A stretch of 64,000 nt of DNA. Source: an uncultured Verrucomicrobiota bacterium (GTDB lineage: Bacteria > Verrucomicrobiota > Kiritimatiellia > CAIQIC01 > Lenti-01). Of this stretch, positions 47,594-56,191 are shown one piece after another. The first letter of the stretch is position 1, and each line of letters begins with the position of its first letter. Where the stretch lies: positions 1-64,000 of the forward strand of contig CALMNW010000022.1 in assembly GCA_937872095.1 (NCBI GenBank), written 5' to 3'. Below the pieces are notes generated by a model. The model did no database searches and was not told where the DNA came from. It saw only the letters and a program-made list of their open reading frames with translations. The position numbers were made by a program, and so were the translations under genes.

Positions 47594-50308
47594 TCAGCGC
47601 CCGGAAGGTTCGAGCGCGTCGAGGCGGGCGCGCAGGGCGGCGTTTTCCGTGCGCAGGTCGTCCACCATCCCGCGCAATTCTTGCACGGCCCGCACCAGAT
47701 AGGGCTGGACGTCGTAGGTGTCCACCATCAGCAGCCCTTCGCCGTCTTCCTTCACCGCGTCGGGGAACACCTCGCGGTACTCCTGGGCGATGAAGTTGTT
47801 GTAGTCGCGGTCCGCGATGGACGGATGCTTGGCCCGATGTTCCGCGGTGTAGCGGAACGCCACCGGCCGCAGCTTCGCCAGCGTCTCCAGCGCGCCTTCG
47901 ATCGTGCGCACGTCGGTCTTGATCCGCGCGTCGGAATTCGCCTGCCAGCTGCCTGCGACGGTTTTCGAGGCTTCCCCTTCCACTTCCAGCTGGTAGGTCG
48001 CCGGCGTCCGGCCGATGCCGACGCGGCTCAAGCTGGTGCCATCCAAATCGCGCGCCACGACCAGATGGGGCCCGCTGATGGTGGCCCCGTTTTTGCCCAA
48101 AATCTGGAATTGGTTTGTGAAAGGGCCGCCATCGTATTTCAGGAACATCCCGTACGTCTCGGTGTCGCCTTCGGTCAGATAAATCTGCGAGCTCTGGTTG
48201 CCGCCGTTGTTCAGCGGCGAAATCGTCAGCGAACCGAGATTGGTGGTGCCGACGACGCGCAGGCCGTTGGCGGCGCGCACGCTGAACTGGTCCACCGCCG
48301 TGGAGCCAAAGGGCGCGTTGGTGCTGCTGTCCGCCCAGACGAACGAGCCGTCGTGGTCCGCGCTGGCCCGGAATCCGGCCGCCAGGCTGTAGGTCCCGTG
48401 GGTCGAATTGGAATAGCCGCCGGGGATCGCGCTAAAGCTTCCCGCCGCCGAATTGCTCATGCCGCCGCCCACCGCCGCGCCGCCGGCCGCAAAGTTGTCC
48501 CAGCCGCCGCCGATCGAACCATAAATGCCATCGACGGAGTTGTCGCCGCCGCCCGCCACCGTTCCGTAACTCCCTTGGCAGAAGTTGTCGAACCCGCCGC
48601 CGATGAAGCTGTAGGGCGCGAACAACACGTTGCTGACGCCGCCGACGATCACGTTGTACGAGGCGGACACGTCGTTGCCCAATCCCCCGCCGACCACGTT
48701 GTGCGACGCGCCGGCGCGCAGGCGGTTGTTCTGGCCGCCGCCGATCGCCGAATGCGTGGTTCCCGCGTCGATCTGGTTGTCCTCGCCGCCGCCGACGAAA
48801 CCATATCCCATCGCGCGGTTGCCGGTGCCGCCCGCCACCGTTGCGTAGCTGCCCGTCGCCTGGTTGCCGTAGCCGCCCGCCACCGTCGACCAGCCGACGC
48901 CGCCGCCGGCGTAGTTCTGTTCGCCGCCGGACACGGTGCTGGACTGCGTCGCCGCCCGGTTGTGATAGCCGCCGGCGATCGTCGTGATGATCTCCGAGGC
49001 GACGTTGCCGTTGCCGCCGCCCACCGTCGCGTTGACCGTCAGGGCCTGGTTGCCGTCGCCGCCCGCCACCGTCGCGCCGCCGCCGGCGACGAGGTTGTTC
49101 TCGCCGCCGCCGATCGTGCCCCGCGACCCCCCGTTCGTCACGACGTTGCCGGTCCCGCCGCCGATCGTTGCATTCATTGCCAAGACCCGGTTGCGGGAAC
49201 CGCCGGACACGACGCTCCAGGCGCCCGCCACTTCGTTGCTGGAGCCGCCGCCGATCGCGCCGTTGGTCGCCGTCACCGAGTTGTTGCGCCCGCCGGACAC
49301 GACCCCATACGCGACGCCGAGGCCGATCGTGTTCCACAAACCGCCCGCCACCGTCGAAGACAACGCGTTCGAGCGGATCATATTGTAGGCACCGCCGCCC
49401 AGCACGCTGCTTTGCGCCTCGGATTGCAGGGTGTTCCCCAACCCGCCGGCCAGCACGTCGTTGTAGCAGTTGTACCCGATTTCGTTGTCGGTTCCGCCGC
49501 CGATGACGGCGCCGGGCGACGTAGCCAACCGGTTGGAAAAGCCGAGGCACAGGGACGCGCTCGTGCCCAGTGCGTTCATGCTGGCTTGGAACACGGGCGC
49601 GTTGCCGCACCGCACCTCGAGTTCGGTGCCGTCGGTCGTGCCGAGGAACGCCCCGGCTCCCACTGCCGTGTTGCCGTCGGTGCGCCAAAACGTGTTGGGC
49701 ACCACGTCGTCCACCGCGACGCTGCCATCCGCGATCTTGCCTGAATTCACCGAATCGCCGCCCAGCTTGTCGCTCGTCACCGCCCCCAGCCCGATCTTGG
49801 TGGACGTCACGGCGCCCGTATCGAGCTTGTCTTCGGTCACGGCCCCGGCATCTATCTTCTTTTCCGTCACGGCCCCCGTGCCGATTTTATCCTCCGTCAC
49901 CGCGCCGTCGGCCAGCTGGAGTTCGCCGATGGCGCCGTTGGTCACGCCGGCCGCCAGCCGCGCATAGGCGACGGCCCCGATGGATTCACGCGGAGCCAGC
50001 GGCGTGCCGTCGACTTCCGTTTCCAGATAGAGCGCCGCGTTCGTCAGGACGAGCGCCCACGCGGCCGGAGTCAAATCCAGGTCGGCCGCGTAGAGGCCGT
50101 CCACCACGGTCACGTCGTTGGTGTCGCCCGCCAGCGCCGTCCCGCCCTCCAACGCGTTGTAGAGACGAAAAACGATCGTCGTCGCGCCGTTGACGAGATT
50201 CGTGCCGTCGATCAGCCGCCCCTGCTGGTGGATGGCCGTCGGAAACGCTCCCGCCGCCGTCGCCCAAGCCGCCCACGCAATTACCGCCCAACCGATCCGT
50301 TTCTTCAT
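47594..50308 (-). CDS. Secreted fibre-like protein with beta-roll repeats and C-terminal S74 chaperone domain
   Basis: A 904-aa protein with a signal peptide (cleavage after AGA). Residues 135-198 are 10-residue GAVTxxKIxxG repeats. Residues about 267-640 hold roughly 24 repeats of the type (V/I)xGGGxxNxV, as in YadA-like left-handed beta-roll heads. Residues 792-890 match the S74 endosialidase-type intramolecular chaperone (SDARIKTDVRTIEGALETL, FIAQEYREVFPDAV, VDTYDVQPYLVRAVQEL), which trimerises phage tailspikes and cleaves itself off. A short coiled coil ends the chain. A trimeric surface fibre is inferred. It follows the TSP3-like gene by 26 bp. No phage genes are near. Confidence 0.8.
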   Translation of the reverse strand: MKKRIGWAVIAWAAWATAAGAFPTAIHQQGRLIDGTNLVNGATTIVFRLYNALEGGTALAGDTNDVTVVDGLYAADLDLTPAAWALVLTNAALYLETEVDGTPLAPRESIGAVAYARLAAGVTNGAIGELQLADGAVTEDKIGTGAVTEKKIDAGAVTEDKLDTGAVTSTKIGLGAVTSDKLGGDSVNSGKIADGSVAVDDVVPNTFWRTDGNTAVGAGAFLGTTDGTELEVRCGNAPVFQASMNALGTSASLCLGFSNRLATSPGAVIGGGTDNEIGYNCYNDVLAGGLGNTLQSEAQSSVLGGGAYNMIRSNALSSTVAGGLWNTIGLGVAYGVVSGGRNNSVTATNGAIGGGSSNEVAGAWSVVSGGSRNRVLAMNATIGGGTGNVVTNGGSRGTIGGGENNLVAGGGATVAGGDGNQALTVNATVGGGNGNVASEIITTIAGGYHNRAATQSSTVSGGEQNYAGGGVGWSTVAGGYGNQATGSYATVAGGTGNRAMGYGFVGGGEDNQIDAGTTHSAIGGGQNNRLRAGASHNVVGGGLGNDVSASYNVIVGGVSNVLFAPYSFIGGGFDNFCQGSYGTVAGGGDNSVDGIYGSIGGGWDNFAAGGAAVGGGMSNSAAGSFSAIPGGYSNSTHGTYSLAAGFRASADHDGSFVWADSSTNAPFGSTAVDQFSVRAANGLRVVGTTNLGSLTISPLNNGGNQSSQIYLTEGDTETYGMFLKYDGGPFTNQFQILGKNGATISGPHLVVARDLDGTSLSRVGIGRTPATYQLEVEGEASKTVAGSWQANSDARIKTDVRTIEGALETLAKLRPVAFRYTAEHRAKHPSIADRDYNNFIAQEYREVFPDAVKEDGEGLLMVDTYDVQPYLVRAVQELRGMVDDLRTENAALRARLDALEPSGR

Positions 50309-50334
50309 GGTGCCGTCTCCTGCATGTTTTAAAT

Positions 50335-51036
50335 TCATTCTTTCACGACGCCGTAGTGCCGCGCGTCCGTTTCGTCCGGATCCAGCCACGTGCCTTCCGC
50401 CGCATGCCAGACGCCGACGCCCGGATCGGCCACCACGACGATGTCCAGTTCGTCGGTCGGCGGCGCATAGGACCCGTCGTGGCCGAGCACGCGATAGCCG
50501 GTGCCGTCGCCGCGGCCTTTCCAGTTCACGCGCGCGCCCACCCCTTCCCGCTGGATGTCGGTGATGGCGAACAGACTGTCCGCGTCGTTCGGATCCGTGC
50601 CCGCCAGCAGTTCGTGGTCGTCGCCCGCGCCGTCGCCGTCGCTGTCCGCCGCATTCACGTCCGTCGGCGCGGCTACGCCCCACGCCCCTTCGAAATCGGT
50701 CCCCGCCAGTTCGGCGCGATCTGCGAGCCCGTCGCCGTCGTTGTCGTCGTCCCATTCGTCCGGAATCCCGTTTCCGTCGTGATCCAATTCCGGTTTCAAA
50801 ACGAACGTGCCGAGAAAACCGGCCTGATGCCGCAGTCCGCCGGTGCCGCCCGCGGCGGAGGCTTGGATCCCGCCCGGCTGCGCCGTCGCCGAAACCAATT
50901 CATAGGTGCCGCCCGCGGCGCGTCCGCCTGCGCCGTCGAGCACGGACGATTCCAGTTCCTCCGTCTGCGCCCCCGCCGGCAAACCCGCCAGCACCACCCA
51001 CGCCAAACAACCCAGCGAACGACGAAGAATTCTCAT
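50335..51036 (-). CDS. Secreted protein with thrombospondin type 3-like calcium repeats
   Basis: A 233-aa protein with a signal peptide (cleavage near PAGAQ). The central part has Asp-rich loops DHDGNGIPDEWDDDNDGDGL and DSDGDGAGDDHELLAGTDPN, typical of calcium-binding TSP3 repeats. The C-terminal 70 residues look like a small beta domain (GYRVLGHDGSYAPPTDELDI). It is the first gene of a two-gene unit with the fibre protein and may help to attach it. Start MRILRRSLG was chosen because it follows GGGAGAAAT and begins a good signal peptide. Confidence 0.8.
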   Translation of the reverse strand: MRILRRSLGCLAWVVLAGLPAGAQTEELESSVLDGAGGRAAGGTYELVSATAQPGGIQASAAGGTGGLRHQAGFLGTFVLKPELDHDGNGIPDEWDDDNDGDGLADRAELAGTDFEGAWGVAAPTDVNAADSDGDGAGDDHELLAGTDPNDADSLFAITDIQREGVGARVNWKGRGDGTGYRVLGHDGSYAPPTDELDIVVVADPGVGVWHAAEGTWLDPDETDARHYGVVKE

Positions 51037-51236
51037 GTGGATTTCTCCCTGGCACCGACAAACGATCTCCGGAACCACGACCGGAGAATAGGAATAATCC
51101 CCTGCGCGGTCAAGCATGGGCACATCCAGGCGTTTTCCGGATCGGAGCAGCTATTCCCCGCTTGGGCGCCCGGGAAATTTTCATTTTTTAGGGAATTTTC
51201 TTATCTTGCCGCGATTTTCCGGCATACTTCCCGGCC

Positions 51237-52076
51237 ATGACCTATCTCGTCGCCGTATCGCTGATTTGGGCCTTTTCCTTCGGTCTCATCGGGAACCACC
51301 TCGCCGGACTGCCCCCCGCGTGGCTGGGCTGGATCCGCTTGGCCCTCTCGGCGCTCGTTTTTCTCCCCTTCGTCCGCCGCGTGCCGTGGAAAACCGGCCT
51401 AGGCCTGTTCGCCGCGGGCGCCGCCCAATTCGGGCTCATGTACCTCGCCTATCTGACCAGCTTCCGCTACCTGAAGTCCCATGAAGTCGCGCTCTTCACC
51501 GTGATGACGCCGATCCTGGTCGCGCTGCTGAGCGACCTCGGTTCGAAACGCTTCCGGCCGCTGAATTTCGCGGCCGCGTCGCTGGCCGTCGGCGGTGCCG
51601 CCGTCGTCAAATGGGCCGAACTCGAATCCGCGGCGCCGCTCGTCGGGTTCCTGCTCGTGCAGGCGTCCAACTTGTGCTTTGCCGCCGGCCAACTCGCCTA
51701 CCGCGCGCTCATGGCCCGCCTCGAAAAGCCCCTGCCCGATCACCGCGTGTTTTTCTGGATGCATCTCGGCGGGTTCGCCGTGCTGACGCCGCTGGCCCTG
51801 CCGTTCGCGCTCGCGGCCACCCCGCCCGCCCCGACGCCCGCCCAGTGGGCCATCCTCGTCTATCTCGGCGTGGTCGCCTCGGGCATTTGTTTCTTCCTGT
51901 GGAACCGCGGCGCACGGTTCGTGTCCCTCGGCCAGCTGGCCGTGATGAACAACCTCAAGATCCCCCTCGGCGTCGCCGTTTCCTTGTTCATTTTCCGCGA
52001 GCCGGCCAACCTCTGGACGCTGCTCGTCGGCGCGCTTCTGATCGGCGTCGCGCTCCTCCCCGTCCGCAAGTCCTAG
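51237..52076 (+). CDS. EamA/DMT-family transporter
   Basis: A 279-aa inner-membrane protein of about ten helices in two EamA-like halves (LIWAFSFGLIGNHLAGLPPA and the second-half GVVASGICFFLWNRGARFVS). The family exports amino acids, nucleobases or drugs; the substrate is not evident. It is monocistronic, with about 200 bp of AT-containing spacer on each side. Confidence 0.88.
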   Translation: MTYLVAVSLIWAFSFGLIGNHLAGLPPAWLGWIRLALSALVFLPFVRRVPWKTGLGLFAAGAAQFGLMYLAYLTSFRYLKSHEVALFTVMTPILVALLSDLGSKRFRPLNFAAASLAVGGAAVVKWAELESAAPLVGFLLVQASNLCFAAGQLAYRALMARLEKPLPDHRVFFWMHLGGFAVLTPLALPFALAATPPAPTPAQWAILVYLGVVASGICFFLWNRGARFVSLGQLAVMNNLKIPLGVAVSLFIFREPANLWTLLVGALLIGVALLPVRKS

Positions 52077-52128
52077 CTCCTTGGCGAAAAATCATCCCGC
52101 GAAATCCCCCCCCTACACCCATCCAATT

Positions 52129-52172
52129 TATGATATTTATAAATAGCATATATGATATTTATAAATAACATA
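52129..52172. repeat. Tandem AT-rich 22-bp repeat upstream of glpK
   Basis: Two abutting 22-nt units (52129-52150 and 52151-52172) agree at 21 positions. Each contains TATGATAT, and the second has the 9-mer ATATGATAT that also forms the arms of the arsR dyad. Located about 150-195 bp upstream of glpK in otherwise GC-rich DNA, they may be regulator sites. Confidence 0.6.
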
Positions 52173-52322
52173 AAATTCCCGACTCCGAAAAATGAGAGGA
52201 AAAGAACGTTTTCGCTGCGACATCCCGCTTCAAAGACCGCGGTTTTGTCTCGCCTTGCGCGCCGCGCGGGCCGATAGTGAAACCGTGCGGGGCGGACGCC
52301 GCCCCGGCGCCGGAGAGCCGAC

Positions 52323-53819
52323 ATGAAGGAATTCATTCTCGCCCTCGACCAAGGCACGACCAGTTCGCGCGCGCTGCTGTTCGACCGGGACCTGCAGCCG
52401 GTTGCCGCCGCCCAGCGCGAGTTTCCCCAGATCTACCCGCAACCGGGCTGGGTCGAGCACGATCCCGAGGTTCTCTGGGAATCGCAGCTCGCCGTGCTGC
52501 TCGAAGCCATCGAACGCGCCGGTTGCGGCCCGTCCGCCGTGGCGGCCGTCGCCGTGGCCAACCAACGCGAAACCGTCGTCGTCTGGAACCGCCGCACGGG
52601 CCAGCCGATCCACAACGCCATCGTCTGGCAATGCCGCCGCACCGCCGACCGCTGCGAAGAGCTCAAGGCCCGGGGGGTTGTGGATCGAATCCGCGATAAA
52701 ACCGGCCTCGTCCTCGACGCCTATTTTTCCGCCACGAAAATCGAATGGATCCTCGACCACGTCGACGGCGCCCGCGCCGCCGCCCGCCGCGGCGAGCTGC
52801 TGTGCGGCACGATCGATTCCTGGCTGATCTGGAAATTGACCGGCGGCCAACGCCACGTCACCGATTTCACCAATGCCTCGCGGACGATGCTGTTCGACGT
52901 CCACGCGCTGCGCTGGGACGACGAACTGCTCGACCTGTTCGGCATTCCCGTTTCCATGCTGCCGGAAGTCGTGCCGTCGTCCGGCCCCGCGGCCGTCTGC
53001 GCGCTGCCGGGCTGGAATCCGCGCCAACCGGCCGTCGCGGGCATCGCCGGCGACCAGCAGGCCGCCTTGTTCGGCCAAGGTTGCTTCGAGCCGGGCCAAG
53101 CCAAGAACACGTACGGCACCGGTTGCTTCCTGCTGATGAACGTCGGCGCGGACCCGGTGGTCTCCCGCCACGGGCTGCTGACCACCCTCACTGCCCAGAC
53201 CCGCCCCGGCGCGCCGGCCTACGCCCTCGAAGGCAGCGTCTTCATCGGCGGCGCCGTCCTCCAATGGCTGCGCGACGAACTGAAAATCCTCACCCACGCG
53301 GCGGATTCCGACCCCATCGCCCGCTCGATCCCCGACACCGGCGGCGTCTATCTGGTGCCCGCCTTCGCCGGCCTCGGCGCGCCGCATTGGGACATGTACG
53401 CGCGCGGCGCGCTCCTCGGCCTCACGCGCGGCACCGGCCGCGCCCAGATCGTGCGCGCCGCGCTGGAGTCCATCGCCTACCAGTGCGCCGACGTCGCCGC
53501 CGCCATGGCCGCCGACGGCGGCCGACCGCTCGCGGTGCTGCGGGCGGACGGCGGGGCCGCCGCCAACGATTTCCTCATGCAGTTCCAGGCCGATCTGCTC
53601 GCTTGCCCCATCGAACGCCCGGCATGCATGGAAACCACCGCCCAAGGCGCCGCGGCCTTGGCCGCGCTGGACCTCGGCTGGCACACGCCGCAAACCCTGG
53701 CCGCGCGCCCCGCCGAAAAGACCTTCGTGCCCGTCCTCTCCGCGGAAAACCGCCAAACCCGGCTCGCCGGCTGGCGCAAGGCCGTCGCCCGCGCCGCCGA
53801 TTGGGCGCGGAATCCATAG
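52323..53819 (+). CDS. glpK: Glycerol kinase
   Basis: A 498-aa FGGY kinase converting glycerol to glycerol 3-phosphate. Landmarks: [49 protein letters not shown], the [16 protein letters not shown] loop, [13 protein letters not shown] and [20 protein letters not shown]. The length is typical. GGAGAG precedes the start. No glycerol facilitator or glycerol-3-phosphate dehydrogenase is adjacent. Confidence 0.96.
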   Translation: MKEFILALDQGTTSSRALLFDRDLQPVAAAQREFPQIYPQPGWVEHDPEVLWESQLAVLLEAIERAGCGPSAVAAVAVANQRETVVVWNRRTGQPIHNAIVWQCRRTADRCEELKARGVVDRIRDKTGLVLDAYFSATKIEWILDHVDGARAAARRGELLCGTIDSWLIWKLTGGQRHVTDFTNASRTMLFDVHALRWDDELLDLFGIPVSMLPEVVPSSGPAAVCALPGWNPRQPAVAGIAGDQQAALFGQGCFEPGQAKNTYGTGCFLLMNVGADPVVSRHGLLTTLTAQTRPGAPAYALEGSVFIGGAVLQWLRDELKILTHAADSDPIARSIPDTGGVYLVPAFAGLGAPHWDMYARGALLGLTRGTGRAQIVRAALESIAYQCADVAAAMAADGGRPLAVLRADGGAAANDFLMQFQADLLACPIERPACMETTAQGAAALAALDLGWHTPQTLAARPAEKTFVPVLSAENRQTRLAGWRKAVARAADWARNP

Positions 53820-53859
53820 ACCGACCGTCAATTGGAGATTGAAATCCGCGGAACAGACG

Positions 53860-55215
53860 ATGAAAATCCCCGACATGAAGCCGAAGGCCCTTGTTTGCCT
53901 GCTTTTATGGATCGGCCCAGCCGCCGGGGCCGTCGTGCCGGCCAATTTCGCCCACGTGCGCGACGTGACCGGCCCCGACCGAAGCGCGCCCGCGTTGGCC
54001 GAAATCCGCCTCGATGCCGCCGTCCTGGCCGACACCCGGACCGGGTTTCCCGACCTGCGCCTGTTCGACGACCGCTACCGCGAAATTCCTTTTCTCGTCG
54101 AACCGCTCGTCGAACCGCGCGAGCGCATCGTCCGCCAGCCCGTCGCCGCCCACGTCGGCGTAATCTACGAACTGTCCGGCAACCGCTTCGAAATCCGTTG
54201 CGACCTGGACCCCGGCGAGCCCATGGCCAACGCCGTCGAAATCCGCACTCCCTTGCGCGATTTCATCCGCACCGTCCGGATCGCCGGCAGCGCCGACGGC
54301 CAGTTTTGGCAGGCGCTCGCGGAAGCCGAAATCTACGATTATTCCCGTTTTCTGGACTTCCGCCGCACGGTCGTGTCCCTGCCCACGAACGATTGCCGGT
54401 CGTTCCAGATCGAAGTCTCCAGCGTGGCCGCCGACCGCGCCGAACCTTTCGCCCGCCTCGTCGAGGCGGACGGCCAGGAGCCCGAGCGCGCCGAAACCAT
54501 GCGCCAGGCGCCGTTCCAGATCGGAAGCATCGTGTTCTGGCAGACCGCCGCGGACGGGACCGAAAACGAACCCGTCCTGCAAGAGTGGCCGCCGGCAGAC
54601 GTCGAAACCACCCGCTATCCCGCCGCCCGGACCACCGAATTCCTGCTCGCGACCCGGCGCGCCCCTTTGACGCAAGTCGAACTGGAATCCCCCGTGAGCG
54701 ATTTCAACCGCCTGGTCACCGTCCAGGTTCCCAACGGCGAACGCTGGCGCACCGTTGCCGACGGCATCATTTCCCGCATCTCCGTGCCGGAGTTCGCCAC
54801 GAACGCCTTGGCCGTCCGCTTTCCCGAGCAGCGCGCGGAGCGGCTGCGCGTCGTCGTGCAGCATGCCAACGAGCGGGCCGTCAAATTCAGCGGCATCCGC
54901 GCCTTCGGCCCGAGCTATCGCCTCGTCTGGATCGCCGAACCCGGCGCCCGCTACCGCCTCGCCTGCGGCGCCGAGCTCGTCGAAGCCGGCGATGCCGACG
55001 GCGCGCCGATTCAAGCCGCTCTGGCTGCCGGCGGCGTGCCCCAGCCGTGGCAACTCGCGCCGCCGGAGGGCGAGGAGCCGTTGCCGGTGATCGCGGGCGG
55101 CCCGTCGTTCTCCGACTACGTGCCCGGCGGAATCCTGCTCGGCCTCGGCGCCGGCGCCTGGTATTTCGCCGCTCGTGCCCGCAAGAAAAGCCAACATGCG
55201 CACGGCTGCCGCTGA
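53860..55215 (+). CDS. Secreted membrane-anchored protein, DUF3999-like
   Basis: A 451-aa protein with a signal peptide (to about AAGA), several beta-sandwich-like blocks, and one C-terminal helix (about 424-441, VPGGILLGLGAGAWYFAARA) before a basic tail. FPDLRLFDDRYREIPFLVEP and SFQIEVSS resemble the DUF3999 family; function unknown. ATG 53860 was picked; ATG 53875 or TTG 53839 are possible. It is 40 bp after glpK and 27 bp before a lipoprotein gene. Confidence 0.6.
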   Translation: MKIPDMKPKALVCLLLWIGPAAGAVVPANFAHVRDVTGPDRSAPALAEIRLDAAVLADTRTGFPDLRLFDDRYREIPFLVEPLVEPRERIVRQPVAAHVGVIYELSGNRFEIRCDLDPGEPMANAVEIRTPLRDFIRTVRIAGSADGQFWQALAEAEIYDYSRFLDFRRTVVSLPTNDCRSFQIEVSSVAADRAEPFARLVEADGQEPERAETMRQAPFQIGSIVFWQTAADGTENEPVLQEWPPADVETTRYPAARTTEFLLATRRAPLTQVELESPVSDFNRLVTVQVPNGERWRTVADGIISRISVPEFATNALAVRFPEQRAERLRVVVQHANERAVKFSGIRAFGPSYRLVWIAEPGARYRLACGAELVEAGDADGAPIQAALAAGGVPQPWQLAPPEGEEPLPVIAGGPSFSDYVPGGILLGLGAGAWYFAARARKKSQHAHGCR

Positions 55216-55242
55216 AGCGCGGCCGCGCCCAAGGAGGTCGCC

Positions 55243-55812
55243 ATGAGAAAAATCCTGTTGCCGCTGGCCGTTCTCCTGTGCGGCGCCGGCTGCGTCGTCC
55301 AATCCCTTCAGCCCTGGCTTTCCGACGAAACCCGCGTGGACGAACCGTCGCTGCTCGGCACGTGGCACGATGCCAAGGAAAAGGCCACGGCGTTCTTCAG
55401 CGAATCGGACGATTCCAACTACGACTACAACGTCTTGATGGTAACGGACAACAAGAACACCGCACGCTTTACCGCCAGCCTCCACAAATTGGATGAGCAG
55501 TACGTGCTGACCGTCGGCCCGGACGATCCGGACAATCTCAACGGCGTCGTGTTGCTGCCGGGCTATCTCCTGTTGAAAGTCGAATTGGACGTCGATTCGC
55601 TGAAGCTCTACGGCATCGAACTGGACACCTTCCGCGAGCGCGCGGAGAAAGCGCAGGTGACGCTGGTGCCCGAATCGAAGGACAGCGGCGACATCCTCGC
55701 CGGCGGCACCGCCGAGGTCGAGGCCTTCGTGCGCGCCCAATTGGCCGATCCGGAGTTCTTCGACGCAAAGCCCCTGTATTCCTTCCGCAAGCTCCCGGCC
55801 GCGACCCCTTAG
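55243..55812 (+). CDS. Lipoprotein of unknown function
   Basis: A 189-aa protein with lipobox LLCGAGC (Cys17). After it come beta-rich segments starting with PSLLGTWHDAKEKATAFF and YNVLMVTDNKNTARFTASLH, then a longer helix-strand tail. This layout recalls small lipocalin-like lipoproteins, but the family is not recognised. AAGGAGG precedes the start. It probably shares a transcript with the DUF3999-like gene. Confidence 0.75.
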   Translation: MRKILLPLAVLLCGAGCVVQSLQPWLSDETRVDEPSLLGTWHDAKEKATAFFSESDDSNYDYNVLMVTDNKNTARFTASLHKLDEQYVLTVGPDDPDNLNGVVLLPGYLLLKVELDVDSLKLYGIELDTFRERAEKAQVTLVPESKDSGDILAGGTAEVEAFVRAQLADPEFFDAKPLYSFRKLPAATP

Positions 55813-55816
55813 AAAA

Positions 55817-55858
55817 ATATCATATTTCATTATTGACATATATCAGATATGATATATG
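55817..55858 (+). promoter_or_regulatory. arsR promoter with nested operator dyads
   Basis: TTGACA (55833-55838) and TATGTT (55855-55860) are spaced 16 bp. A perfect 8-bp dyad CATATATC/GATATATG (55837-55844, 55851-55858) covers the spacer, and a wider dyad ATATCATAT/ATATGATAT (55817-55825, 55847-55855) brackets the -35. This placement is expected for autorepression by the ArsR protein encoded directly after it. Transcription would start near 55867, leaving almost no leader before ATG 55868. Confidence 0.7.
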
Positions 55859-55867
55859 TTCACGGGC

Positions 55868-56191
55868 ATGAAAACGAACGTCCAACCTTGTCCCCAGGAT
55901 CTCTCGATCGCGGATCTGGCCCGAATGGCGAAGGTGCTCAAGCTCCTCGCCCATCCGTACCGCCTCAAAATCGTCGACGTGCTCGAATCGGAGGACTCCG
56001 CCCCCGTCCACGCGCTCGTGGACCGGCTGGACCTGCCCCAGGCCGTCGTCTCCAACCACCTGAAGAAAATGCTCCGCGCCGGGCTCGTCGAATCCGAACG
56101 CCGCGGCAAGGAAGTCTGGTATTCCCTCGGCGACCGCCGGTCCCTCACCATTTTGAACTGCATGAGAGCCAAAAAAGGAGCCCGTTCATGA
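55868..56191 (+). CDS. ArsR-family transcriptional repressor
   Basis: A 107-aa winged-helix regulator. The recognition region reads LVDRLDLPQAVVSNHLKKML, with the beta wing RRGKEVWYSLGDRR. A CxC in helix 3 as in ArsR/SmtB metal sensors is absent; the Cys residues are at the N-terminus (QPCPQD) and C-terminus (LNCMRAKK), so the inducer may be a thiol, sulfide or oxidant instead of a classic metal. ATG 55868 was preferred to 55856, which overlaps the -10. Its stop overlaps the tolC-like start (ATGA). Confidence 0.88.
   Translation: MKTNVQPCPQDLSIADLARMAKVLKLLAHPYRLKIVDVLESEDSAPVHALVDRLDLPQAVVSNHLKKMLRAGLVESERRGKEVWYSLGDRRSLTILNCMRAKKGARS

Noticed and set aside
47594..50308. Prophage tail-fibre gene
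   Set aside because: It has a signal peptide and a secreted partner, and no phage structural, lysis or integrase genes lie around it.
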